This document shows, piece after piece, positions 32,661 through 43,859 of a DNA stretch of 64,000 bases; the first letter of the stretch is position 1; every line of letters begins with the position of its first letter. Origin of the DNA: Cytidiella melzeri (lineage: Eukaryota > Basidiomycota > Agaricomycetes > Polyporales > Irpicaceae); NCBI GenBank assembly GCA_022592445.1, contig JABYQR010000140.1, forward strand, positions 1-64,000, given 5' to 3'. A program made the translations under genes and the position numbers. The notes under the pieces were generated by a model. The model saw only the letters and a program-made list of their open reading frames with translations. It was not told the origin of the DNA and made no database searches.

Positions 32661-33230
32661 AAGGTCCTTCGAAGAGCACACCCGCGTAGCGTGATCTCGA
32701 CGGTCAAGTGTACACTAACACAAGACGAGGGTATGTGCAACAAGCACACACAGCCAAACGAGACAGAGAGGAAGAGAGCAGAGAGATGGGATGGAGAGGA
32801 AGAGCAAAGAGACGAGATAGAGAGGAGTGCGTGTGAACGAGGTGTGGTTGAGATCTGAGCGTGAGAGAGTAAACATGTGAGTATATGTCACATGCTCAGG
32901 GCGCCTCTGCCTCCAAAGCCTCCAGTCCCAAACTTTGAACACGCGCTCACTTCAACTCTTGATCTTCGTCCTTGTCCCGAAAAGCTAGAGGGCTTTTCAT
33001 AGGCTTCTGTGCGATAGCGTTCGCACAGTGTTGACTGCGATAGTGTTTGTTGTCTTTGCCTGCCCTTGTCCCTGCTGGCTCTCTCATCCGTCTTGCAGTG
33101 CTTCCTCTGGTGCTTACTCTCTGTGCTTTGCTCTCTCGCACGGGTCGGCTTTTACTCGCTCCCTGGCTTCCTGGCTCCCTGGCTCCTATGCTGTATCTTA
33201 CTACCTTGGAAGGATTGCTTTCAGTGAGTT
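32640..33230 (-). repeat. Right arm of the long imperfect inverted repeat
   Basis: Aligns in reverse with 22,260-22,830 (see that entry). Blocks: CCCGCGTAGC with CACTAACACAAGACGAGGG (32,680-32,732) and AAGCTAGAGGGCTTTTC with TTCGCACAG and GACTGCGATAG (32,983-33,040). It lies upstream of gene A. Confidence 0.75.
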
Positions 33231-33694
33231 CGCTGTTTTTGTACGCCCTCGTCCCCACTCGCTCTCCCGGAGGATTGCATACCTCCTCCACTCCCTGGTA
33301 CCTGCATGCTGTGTCCAAACACCTTACGAGGATTGCTTTCGGCTAGCCTAGTACGTGTACTTCCCTGGTGCTTGCTGTCTGTGCTCTAGCTCAGCGTGTC
33401 CTGCCAGTGTCGTCTCCAGCTGTCTCCCTTTTGCCCAATCTTTTGCGCTTGAGATGCTTTCGGTGGGTACGCCGTTTTTGTACGCCCTCGTCCCCACTCG
33501 CTCTCCCGGAGGATTGCATACCTCCTCCGCTCCCTGGTGCCTACATGCTGTGTCCAAACACCTTACGAGGATTTCTTTTGGCTAGCCTAGTGCGTATACT
33601 TCCCTGGTGCTCACTATCTGTACTCTAGCTCAGCATATCCTGCCAGTGTCGTCTTCAGCTATCTCCCTTTCACCCAGTCTTCCGCGCTTGAGAT
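33217..33694 (+). repeat. Two tandem copies of a 239-bp unit
   Basis: The unit containing GTACGCCCTCGTCCCCACTC recurs with a 239-bp offset (33,241 and 33,480), and the copies match through CACCTTACGAGGATT and CCTGCCAGTGTCGTC. Part of the unit (CTTCCCTGGTGCTTGCTGTCT) is also recognisable in the left arm near 22,350, so the duplication is within the inverted-repeat arm. Confidence 0.88.
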
Positions 33695-35029
33695 CCGAAG
33701 GCAGCGCGTCGTCTTAATGGTGGCTGTGCGTTTCCCGCGCATGGAAGATTCAAGGAGGGCAACCGGCTTTAGTGGTGCCTCGAGTCGGCAGTTGCGGGAG
33801 GCAATGTCAAGGGGACTTCCAGGCTAGAATTTGACAATCTAGAGCAAATTTTGAGCTACAAGGGTCTGTGCCTAGCAAGGACCGTCGCAGGGTGCGGGTT
33901 TTGGCTGGACTGTGAGTCAGGTGATGAGCCGTTGCGGAAACGACTCACCACCATCAATTTTTTTGGCTAGTGCGCTCGCAGGCTCGCTCTTTATTCAAAC
34001 AGCACGTCTGCCGCTGACTGATCTGACTCTAGGGGCGTGTATGTGGACTATTTGGCCATGGTGACAGAGGTGGGGATGCCGAGCGGATGTGGTAAATGGG
34101 TGCTTAGCTTTGTATGCGCAGCGGTGAGCTCTCAAGGCAAGTCACAGAGGTAGCTAGCGCTAACTATCGCTGACTACTTGTTTTTGTACGATGAGATGAA
34201 CTATTGTACTAGTAGTACAGTACAGTTCGGGTGTCAATATGATATCTGCCTCATTTGCCACCGACGGGCTTGAACAGGGTGTAGACCATTCACCGCGCAA
34301 TTTTGTAAGATGAAGTTTGTGCCGTTGCAATCTTCAGCAGGGGTTGTTGTAGTTCATCTAGTGACCCTCTTTACGGCGTAATGGTAGGCAGACTCGATAG
34401 GAATTCAATATTGTAATCAGAAGCTATAGCAGCCTGACGGACTTCGGTGGTCTATTGGGTGTACTTCACGATGCGTTGAATTGTACTTATATTGTGCATG
34501 AACTAGCAGTCCTCGTCCCCACTGTAGTGATGCTTTCACGTCCCAACGTCACCTCAGACATAGCAGTGGTTGCAGTGCCTACAGGTACAGAGTTTTTACG
34601 GTATGACAGATCTCTCATGTTCTATGCAACTAATTTGTAAGACACTCGGGCACAGGTGTCAGCAGTGCAATTTGGTTTGCAAGTGTCAGTACCACCCAGG
34701 CATCCCATGGTAAACATGGAATTGACATGTTCCGTGCATGGCTGAACGCACGAGTATTGTGATCATATGTGTACGGCGGTATATCGCGTTTGTTAGTGTT
34801 AACTGTGGTTGATTGGTAGGTCTTCTGCATGGTGAAAAGATCACTTAATCGAGTAGCTCATAAGTAACAGGGAAGTAGATTTAGAAAGCATGGTATGAAG
34901 CTCATAGGAGATCACTTGTGTAGTAGATTGAGTAGCTAATACACGGTAGTTCTGTAGTAGCTTGAGTGGCTAATACACGGTATCGAGCTTGTAGGTGATA
35001 TGACAGATGTACATGCTTGCTGTTGTCAA
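33695..35029. other. No gene seen
   Basis: No frame with recognisable domains or splicing. It holds the outer flank of the right inverted-repeat arm. Confidence 0.5.
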
Positions 35030-35032
35030 CAG

Positions 35033-35235
35033 CGAGCACGGCGAGGACGATGGGAGGGAACATATACCACAGTGCACAGCGAGGATAGGACGGGAACAGT
35101 GAGAGGGAACACACGAGCACGGCGAGCAGGATGGGAGGGAACACAGCGAGGATAACAGCGAGCACGGTGAGGACAATGGGAGGGAACATATACCACAGCG
35201 AGGATAGGATGGGAACACAGCGAGGAAAGGCCGAG
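35033..35235 (+). repeat. GA-rich minisatellite
   Basis: The block GAGCACGGCGAGGAC..ATGGGAGGGAACATATACC occurs twice about 125 bp apart (near 35,034 and 35,159), with shorter CAGCGAGGATA units between and after. Confidence 0.8.
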
Positions 35236-35349
35236 GAGACAGCGACAGGAATGTTTGCGAGCAGTGAATTACCAAAAACGTGGGAAGTATTCTTTAGGCT
35301 AGGCGTAGTATTAATAATATTATTCTTTGTTTGTATATACTACAGGACG

Positions 35350-35861
35350 TACATGCAGCAGTATATATTGACTTCAGGGACCTGTGCACAGACCATGTTA
35401 AGGGCAGGCTTTGCGAGAAGCCATGTGAACGAAGAACAATAGAACTACCTAAAGGAGAACAATAGCTATTTTCTGGACTCTGCCAAGACCTCTACTTGTG
35501 AGAGAATCTATCTAGAAGGAGACCAGTTATTGTATTCCATTCCCACACCTGGGAGAACACTCTACCATAAAGAGAACAATAGCAAAAGAACAATAGGAGT
35601 CCATGTGAACAGTGTCTATGATGTCAAACACTAGCTATGGGCTGAGCCATGTAGTTGTAGCCATGTGGTCTTACATAAGCTGAGTCACATGCCAGTGTGA
35701 CGTGGCAGCAAGTAACATGATCATTGTATAGCATCTAAGCCACGTGATACAGGCACTTAAATGGCCGTGCAAGAGGTTTTGCAGAGGGTTGCAACTGGGT
35801 TGCAAAGGTAAAAACAAGAGGTAAACTGCAATAACAAGGGCTAGTCGGGCCATCCACAACA
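35350..35861 (-). mobile_element. Truncated family B LTR
   Basis: Reverse-oriented LTR B from the TATA-proximal part to the terminal GGGCCATCCACAACA. The leader part with the intron-like duplication is missing. Confidence 0.85.
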
Positions 35862-36317
35862 GAATCTTTTGCCATCAGTATAACTGGTGTATAAAAACTC
35901 ACTGCTTTGTCTCTGGAAACATCTCATCTCACAATAAAATTAATTTCTGTACATTAAAAGTATGCTATAGTAATAGGCATCTGCTCACAGTGTACTCGGA
36001 ATTTTTGGAGGTGCAGAAGTATTGAAATTTCTAGTGTATGCTCACTTTTTAATTATACTCCATGCTCACTTGTTGTGGTCAATTTGTGTGGCCTCATTGT
36101 TGACCAAACAAAGATACAAACGGTGCGTTTATATTGATGCGGGGCACTTCTGACCTTTCTCCAGGTCACACTGGTTGTTTGCTGCCTTTGCCTCTCATGA
36201 GTCTCTTTGACAACCTTTAGCGTGGCAACATGCCCTCGTTGCACAAAGCTGTGGCCTTAAACCTTTCCTTTCCTTTATCCTCTTCTTTCTACCCCCAGCA
36301 CCAGCGAGGATGCCACT
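35862..36317. other. No gene seen
   Basis: AT-rich sequence between the LTR fragment and the family C element. Confidence 0.5.
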
Positions 36318-36994
36318 TGTAACAGTTAAGGTTACTACTCACCAGATAAGTTGATAAACTGGGGGGAGTTGATGGAGATAGAGAGTAAGAGGTGTGGTGA
36401 GTGAAGTACTGTGAGGTACTGAGTAGTCCTAGTTCAACAGAGTGGATAAGACTGAGGGGATATGCCCTCAGGAGTGCCTCTATATATACATAAGGGGAGG
36501 ATCCCAGGTACTACCCTAAGACCCCTAATACCTACATGAGTAAGCGAAGTAATCTACCTTACTAAGCATGGCCTATGCCCTAGTGGTGCCACTTCAATAA
36601 TCAACCAATAGCAATTGTCCCCGTGACCTGACCCCATGACCCAGTTCCAAGACTAGACTTGTTCTAGCTTGTTCTAAGCCAAGGCTAGACTTTTCCAGAA
36701 GGTTCTAAGAACTATGACATCATCTAATGGAATGTTCTATACTATGACATCATAGTTCCAGCATGTTCCACAAGGTTCCAGAGAGTTCTATCATGTGATA
36801 CACATATAAGGAAAGGAGTGCATCAGCGCATCAATTGATAGGCACTGAGAATAAGCGCCGGAATAAGCGCCTGATAAGTGCCAGATAAGCACCTAAATAG
36901 ACGCTGGATAAGCGCTGGATAAGCGCTTAAATATTCCCAATAATACCGTTGCCTGGTAAGGCAAGTCTTGTAGAAACATTGAAAATCTGTGACA
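36318..36994 (-). mobile_element. 3' LTR of the family C element
   Basis: 677 bp from TGTAACAG to CTGTGACA in plus-strand reading. Contains a TATA box, a TTCCAGAAGGTTC motif (36,693-36,705) and an array of GGATAAGCGC-type units (about 36,850-36,935). Confidence 0.95.
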
Positions 36995-37011
36995 TTACCC
37001 CCCCTTCTTGC
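36995..37011 (-). other. Polypurine tract of the family C element
   Basis: On the minus strand GCAAGAAGGGGGGG is followed by TAA and the LTR start TGTCACAG, the same layout as in the element at 2291-2304. Confidence 0.85.
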
Positions 37012-37231
37012 TTTGAACTCCGTGCAAAGAGTTTTGAACAAACACCTTGGTCATTGAGTCCACTTTTTCACCATTGTCAAGAGGGTGCCTAAGCAGTTCC
37101 GAGTGACTCTAGTGGCTTCTACCAACGTCCCTGATGGGGTTATCACCTCATTGGCTGATGGTAGTCTAGTCCGTACCCTCCTCGGTTGCGTCATTGGATC
37201 GTGGATGATCCTTGGTGTGTTGTTCGTAACT

Positions 37232-40074
37232 TTATACACAGTAGATTGAAGCTGAGCGAATAGCTCGGGGATGATTGTCGTAGAATTTCTTGATCGCTTC
37301 TTGAGCGTGCGTGATGTTTTTTACAGGTTCCCACGTGTTGTCGTTTGGTCCGTAGCCTTTCCAGCGTATGTAATACTGAAGCTTTTTGGCACGACCTGTA
37401 CGTCTTGACTTGAGAATCTTCTCGACTTTGTATTCTTCTTCTCCGTCGATGATATCTGGCGGAGGCATCTCCAGCTTTTGGCCTTCGAATTCAGGTTTGT
37501 TATACGGTACCAACTTGCTTGCATGGAATACAGGATGTATCCTTGGTGAACGTTCTGGCCATTCCAGTCTGAATGTGACTGGCAAAAGCTTTTCAGCAAT
37601 CTTGAATGGGCCATAGTACTTGGCTGACAGCTTATGTCCAGACTTTTGATAGTCTCTCAGATCCAACATGACCTGATTGCCCTCGTTGAAGGGGACCTTC
37701 GGGACGTGCTTGTCGTAGTACCACTTCATGCGTTCAGCTGCAAGTTGTAACGCCGCTTTAGCATGCTCTTGAGCTTGCAAGCGGTTCCACATGATGTCAT
37801 TCATGTCAGACCTTTTCAGGTCCTTAGTGAGCGTTGGACCAGCTCTAGGGTGTCTGCCGTATTCGAGGTAGAAAGGCGAGTGCTTAGTTCCCTCGTGTGC
37901 TGCATTGTTGTATGCAAACTCAGCCGAGCTGAGCAATCTAGCCCAGTCGTCATGTAGTTGATTGACGTAACAACGCAGGTACTGTTCAAGCGTTTGATTA
38001 ACTCGTTCAGCTTGACCATCAGTCTGCGGATGATATGCGGTGGTCATTGTAGATTCTATCCCTAACATTTTACACCATTCCTGGAATAAATCTGCTGCGA
38101 ATTGTGGACCTCGGTTGGAAATGATTTGCAAAGGTAACCCGTGATGGGTCCAGACTCTCTCATAGAGTAGAGCTGCAAGATCTTTTGCCGAGAACTCGTT
38201 TACAATAGGGAAGAAGTGCGCCCTTTTAGTAAGGCGGTCTACAACTACGCAGATAGCATTGAAGCCATCAGACTCCGGTAACTGAGTAATCAAGTTGACA
38301 TTCATGATATCCCATGGTTCGGCTGGAACCGGATTAGGGATGAGTGGTCCATAAGGCTGTTGCGGACGAGTCTTCATCCGCTGACATGTGTCACAGCCTG
38401 TCATGTATTTCTTGACATCAGTGGTTAAACCTGGCCACCAGTAGTTTCTCGAGATCAGTTCGTACGTTTTCCATCTGCCAGGATGTCCGGCAGAAGGTAG
38501 ATCGTGATGCATCTGGATGATTTGGCATCTCAGATCTAATTTCTGATCTTTGGGGATGTAGACTTTTCCACGGTATTGGAGTAATCTGTTCTCAAAATTC
38601 CATTCCTCTAGTGATTTCTTGAACTCCCTAGGACCAGAGTTAAGTAACTGCTGATAGTCCTTGGTAACTTCTCGTTCATGAGTGCTTCCTTGACCCGTCT
38701 TAGGATTTCATCATCGTTGATAGGCGAGTCATGAGAGTTTTCAATAGCAGAGATGGCAAAAAACTCGGTTTAAGGAGAATTTTGTCCTTGTTATCGGAAT
38801 TTACCCCCTCTTCATGATCTGGCCTCCTGGACAGAGGATCTGCGGTAAGCATGGTCTTTCCGGGTTTGTGCCGGAGCACGAAATTGAATTGCGTGAGGTA
38901 TAACGCCCATGCGCTTGTCTCCGAGTCAGCTTCTGGGCATTCCTGAAATATGTCAGGTTTTGGTGATCTGACCATATTTCTACGGTAATCGGATGTCCCT
39001 CCAGATGTTGACGATACTCTTCCCGGGCGCGGATAATAGCCAACAACTCTTTATGTATATCTCATAGTTACGTTCATGGACGTTGAGTGATTTAGAGTAG
39101 AAGGCTACTGGATGCCACAGCTTGTCAGCTGGATCCAGTTGTGATAGTACCGCTCCTGTAGCGAAGTCGCTAGTGTCTGTTTCCAGACGGAAAGGGTTTT
39201 CGTCATCTGGTATCCTCAGAATGGGTGCTGACGTAAAAGCCTGTTTCAGACTTTGGAAGGCCTGTTCCTGAGCATCTTTCCAGATCCAGGATTGGTCCTT
39301 CTTTGTAAGAATAGTGAGCGGTTTCGCATGTTTAGCAAAGTCCTAATGAAACGCCGATAGAAGTTGGCAAAGCCTAAGAAGGCTTGGACTTGCTTAACCT
39401 TTTCAGGTCCGGCCACTCAGTAACTCCGGTGAGTTTGGCTGGATCCATCTCGATATGTCCATGAGAAATGATCATGCCTAGGTACTCAATGCAATCTTTT
39501 TCAAAAAAGCATTTTTCCGGTTTGGCAAATAGATCGTTCTTGTGTAGACGCTTGAGCACTTCCTGTGTGATGCGACGGTTTTCCTTCTTGTCTTCGTGAA
39601 GATGAGGATGTTGTCGAGATACACCATAACATGTCCTTCTAAGATCAAATCACTCAGAATTTCATTCATCATGGCTTGGAACGTTGCAGGTGCGTTGCTG
39701 AAACCAAAGTACATCACCTTGGCTTCGAAAAGGCCACGGTGTGTGATGAATGCCGTTTCCATTGTCACCCTTTCGGATGCGAACGTTATTGTATCCCCAT
39801 CTAAGATCAATCTTTGAGAAGACCTTGCCTTGCTTAACGAATTGATTAAATTGTTGATGCGAGGTATGGGGTACCGGTTTTTCACTGTGATGTCGTTCAG
39901 TTTTTGGTAGTCTTGCACAAGGCGCAACGAGCCATCTTTCTTCTTGACGAAGAACACAGGTGCTGCAATGGACTTTTGATTTGCGGATGTAACCTTTTTG
40001 GAGTTCCTCTTCGATCCATTGATCTAGAGAATTCTTTTCCATTGGAGACAGCGGGTATAGTTTAGCTGCTTTGG
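37232..40074 (-). pseudogene. Family C pol: RT, RNase H, integrase, chromodomain, disrupted
   Basis: RT blocks at 40,042-39,374 (FFVKKKDGSLR, RYPIPRI, KIDLRWGYNN, then YLDNILIF where YxDD is expected), RNase H around 39,050-38,800 ([16 protein letters not shown]), integrase at 38,512-37,600 (HHDLPSAGH ... GCDTCQR, MNVNLITQLP, ISNRGPQF, GQAERVNQ) and a chromodomain at 37,420-37,240 (VEKILKSR ... YYIRWKGYG ... NTWEPV). Several frameshifts break the RT-RNase H part. Three catalytic aspartates (RT second Asp, integrase first and second Asp) are Asn; only the integrase Glu is kept. The 426-codon integrase-chromodomain frame is otherwise open. Confidence 0.92.
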
Positions 40075-40414
40075 GAAGGAGGCACCTTCCTCAAATTCGA
40101 TCGTGTGATCGTACAGTTTGCGTAACGGCATGCGTTCTGACTTTTTCTTTGAAAAGACGTCACCAAATTCCCATAGATATTTTGGTACTAATGGCTTCCA
40201 ATTGACGGATTCTTGTTCGTCAAAGCCGTCTTTAAAGCCCTCATCTTCCTTTCCAGAAAGTTCAGCGATTATTTCTGCTATTTCTTGGTCTTCTGGATTG
40301 TCTAAGTAGATCCAGTGGATGTGAGGGTTGTCCGGTCAACATTTCCTATTCCATCCAGGTTGTCTGACACTGAACGTCCCTTAGGTAACTCAAGCTCATC
40401 GATCTCTTCTTGAG

Positions 40415-40903
40415 TTACAGTGATGTTTTTAGAGCTCTTGGGGCACAGAGTTCAGGACATCTGGTAAATCTCCACTCGCCATTTGCCCAATCTATCTCCG
40501 GATTGTGGCGGCGTAAGAAGGTCATCCCAATAATCATTTGTTTACTACCGAGATCAGTAACAAGCATGTGTTGTCTTGCTCTGTGCAAACCTATTTCTAG
40601 GTATGCATGTACTGAGTGAGTGATTTGACCATCTTTATTGGGAGTACCATTGACATTGATGATGTTAAACGGTGATGCCAGTTGATTTGTTACCAGATTG
40701 TAACTTTCAACCACTGACTTACTGATGAACGTGGTTGTGGCTCCTAAATCTACCAGAGCTTCGACCTGCACTTTCTTTCCATATACCCAAATTGTAATCG
40801 GTAAAAAAAATGAATTCTTTGAACGCGCTACATTTTTGACAGTATCTACAGTACAAAGATCGAGGGTATCAGGGCCTAAGCATTCATGTTCGCAGGGATT
40901 CAC
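40415..40903 (-). pseudogene. Family C retropepsin-like protease region
   Basis: The frame contains VEALVDLGATTTFIS, in which the active-site D-S/T-G-A triplet reads D-L-G-A, and a downstream MIIGMTFLRRHNPEIDW that fits the second hydrophobic-Gly flap region of gypsy proteases. The change at the active site should abolish cleavage. Confidence 0.85.
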
Positions 40904-42330
40904 AGAATGCTTCGGAAAAAATCCTTGCCCTTGGTCGGCTTTTTCCCTTTACCCTTGTCAGGGGACGGGTGAGGAGTCAAAGGTTCATCATCTTCAGTTG
41001 GAACCTCCGCTATGTGAGCCGCCAACTCTAGGTGCGTGGTATTAACATTTTTTGTTTTTGACGACGAAGCCTTAGGGGCTTCGGCCTCGCTGTCCGACCC
41101 AGAGTCCTCGGCATCTGCTGCCCAAATCTTCTTTGGCGCCGAAGACTTGCCATCCTTCTTCACTTCCTTCTTCTTATCATCGGGCTTCTTCTTTAGGCCG
41201 TTGAGGTTGCACTCATCCGTATTATGTCCTTTTGACTTGTGGATGTGGCAGAACTTCTCCAACTTTCAGTCGAGTTCACCTCTTTGCCCTTGCCCTTGTT
41301 CCGCTTGTCATTCTTCTTCTTCTTTTTATCCGCAGCGTCCACCTCCATAGGAGTGGACATATCCTTCTCCTTCGCAAAGATCTGGCCATACGCTTTCTCC
41401 GGATAGACCTTCTTGTGGATGTCGAGCAAGAAGTCGAGGAATTGAGGACATGTGGTAGGGATTTGATTTTCATCTTTCCCAATCATGACAAGCCTCATGT
41501 CCTTCTCGATGACGTGCTTGAGCTTGTGAATGAGCAAGTTGTCCTTGTATCCAGAAAGCCTGCCAAGCGTACGGAAGCGTTCCGCGTACTTGACAAAGTT
41601 CTTATGCGCCAGATCCGTATTGTTGAACAAGACATTGAGCTCCTTTCAAGCACCTTCCTTGTCGTCCCTTTGTCTGTACTGTACCTTGAGCTTGTTTTCG
41701 AACTCTTCCCACGTTCCAATTGTCTGACCCTTTGTCAGCTTCTTGATCCACGGCTCCATGTATTGAGCCGCCGCACCTGAGAGCCGGTTCATCGCGACGG
41801 CAATACGTTGCCTGTCTGTAGCAACGTTCTCGTGGACAAGCCACAGAGAGATCTTGTTCAACCACTTGTTGAACTTGACCTTGTCATTGGTGCTGTTGAA
41901 CTCTGGGGGTTCGCCAATCTTAGGCTGGCGCAAGAATCCTCCTTGTCCTTGAGACAAGGGAAGCTGATTAATCTGGTTGACCACATTTGTGATCGTCGTT
42001 TTGACCATATCCAGGTCAGTGTCCATCCGCTGGACTTGTGTGTCAGCAGCGGACTGAGAATATAGGTCTTGAGCGACCTTATCCACATATTCCTGGAGAT
42101 TATCCTCCAGGAGTGACAGCTGGTTGTTCCAGATAAGAACCATCTGATTCATCATATTGTGAACAATGGTAGTGGTTGCTTCACCCTCAACTGTGCAAGT
42201 GAAGGCCCTTTGGATTCTCAACTGAAGGGTTGTAGACAATCAGCGTGATTTTGCCGAAGGGAACTGAGTGGGTGAGATTGGCATTAGCAGTGGGGGCAGC
42301 GCTGGATCCGGCGTTGGATTGAGTGGCCAT
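40900..42330 (-). pseudogene. Family C gag, frameshifted
   Basis: The likely start is the ATG at 42,330 (MATQSNAGSS). A frameshift near 42,240 moves the frame to the block 42,239-41,646 (GFLRQPKIGEPPEF, FNKWLNKISLWL, the retrotransposon gag core). Another shift near 41,640 leads to 41,630-41,193 (ERFRTLGRLSGY ... DFLLDIHKKVYP), and a third to 41,262-40,900 with a zinc knuckle of the C-x2-H-x4-H-x4-C type (KFCHIHKSKGHNTDEC) and a Lys/Glu/Ser-rich tail. Confidence 0.88.
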
Positions 42331-42500
42331 TGCTTCTAATTTCTTAGATAGCAAAGGATAAGCAAAATACTATTTCTAGTATAAGAAGAAGAGAAACACC
42401 ACTTTTCACACATTGAACTCTTGTCAGAGTTGTTTTCACACATTAAATCCTTTTCAGGAAGTTGTCACCGAGTAAAATGAGGCTTGTCAGCCCATACATT

Positions 42501-43279
42501 TTATTCCATTTCCGCATATACAGAGGCGTTCATGTCGAACAGTCCTTCTAGTAGCTCTAAGATGTAACCCCATCTCCGATGTATATCCACAAAACTTATT
42601 CTACCTAAGCTCTTTAAGTCCTTTTTCAGCATTCTCCATTCCCTATTTGACATCTTGTCCGTATGATTCTCCTTGAACCACTGCTCAATCATGAAGACAC
42701 GACCAATCAGCAGCTGGGCTTTCTCCCGACGAGTGTTGAGCTGGTGGTTAGACAATTGCCCACCACTCGAGAAGGAGGCATCCAGCTTCTTGAGCACAGG
42801 CTCAAGTCTTTGACAGGCTGCTGTGACCATTGGTTCGAACTCCTGTTGACGAAGCATAAGCTTCGTCTTACGGAAGTGTAGAGAGGCGGGGAGCGGATTG
42901 GGAGTGGGAATGTAAGCGCGTTGGTTGTGCTCCTTGATACGCTGGAGAAGAGAAAGCTTTTCAGCTTCCTTCTTCTCTTGCTTCTCGATACTATTGAGAA
43001 GGCTGAGCTGAGACATGAGGTTGGAGACCTTTCTCATACGATCCTGGTCTTCCTCATGCTCAATGGTGGTACGAGCTTGCTCCTCGAGGTCGATCCTCTT
43101 GATGAGGGGCTTGTTGTCGGGATACTTGAGCCGGTGAGCTTGCCAGCATCCTTGAATTTGTCAAGTGTCTCTTTTGAGACAGTGAGATGTTCTTGAAGTC
43201 CAGTGACTTCGTTGCGGACGGGGATAGAGTAAGGGGTCTTGCAACCAGACCTAGCAGCAATAAAGCGGGAAAGCAGCAT
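42501..43279 (-). pseudogene. Extra ORF between 5' LTR and gag in the family C element
   Basis: Two overlapping minus-strand frames, 43,279 to about 43,125 and then to 42,501, join through one frameshift near 43,125 into a protein of about 258 residues. It starts MLLSRFIAARSGCKTPYS, contains a hydrophilic Glu/Lys/Gln-rich centre likely to form coiled coil (IEKQEKKEAEKLSLLQRIKEH) and ends EGLFDMNASVYAEME. It is not part of gag, which begins at 42,330 with its own ATG, 170 bp further on. I recognise no domain. Its position before gag on the coding strand is unusual for Ty3/gypsy elements. Confidence 0.6.
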
Positions 43280-43845
43280 GGTGACTGTGTGACAATGTGT
43301 GATGAGCTTGACAGCTCAGTGGCGTGCGAAACAAAATCTCCATAAAGGAGAGGTCCTGTGTGTGCGTGGGGTAGTGCCGGCGTCAGCCTGGACTCTCTCT
43401 CCAGGTCCGGTGGTGAAAAGGATCTCCGTCATGGTTCCACCCATGCGGCAAATGGTTGGCGGATCAGTATTTCACTGACCCTAAGTCCGGCCAGAACAAG
43501 TTACCCGTCTTCGTGCCTAGGCACTCATGGGTTTCTAGTCCTGTTGTCTAGCTCTTATAACGAGCTGTCTGACACCAGACTCCACTATCGCCTGTGGGGA
43601 GGCACACTTTCATCATGTTGGCATAATGCCAACCCCTGCTCTGATCAGCTCTAGGAGCATCGGGTGAGAGGGTGATTCAAGTTGTGCACATCAAGGCAAA
43701 GCCTAGACATGACTACCACTTAGAGCCTATGGTCCGGCTACCTCTATTTCTAGAGGATTTGTAGAGGGGCCCACGCACAGGCACAAGACCTAGAAGAAAG
43801 GGGAAAGAAACCTCCAGCATGTCCAAGGACATGAGGGAGTAGGGG

Positions 43846-43856
43846 CAGTCTTATCC
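43846..43856 (-). other. Candidate self-priming primer-binding site of family C
   Basis: On the minus strand the bases GGATAAGACTG begin three bases after the 5' LTR end. They are perfectly complementary to CAGTCTTATCC in the same LTR (minus strand, positions 43,944-43,934), which lies about 30 bp after the TATA box (43,971-43,980), where the transcript should start. This is the arrangement used by Tf1 of fission yeast, in which the RNA 5' end primes reverse transcription. I saw no obvious tRNA-complementary site instead. Confidence 0.6.
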
Positions 43857-43859
43857 AAA

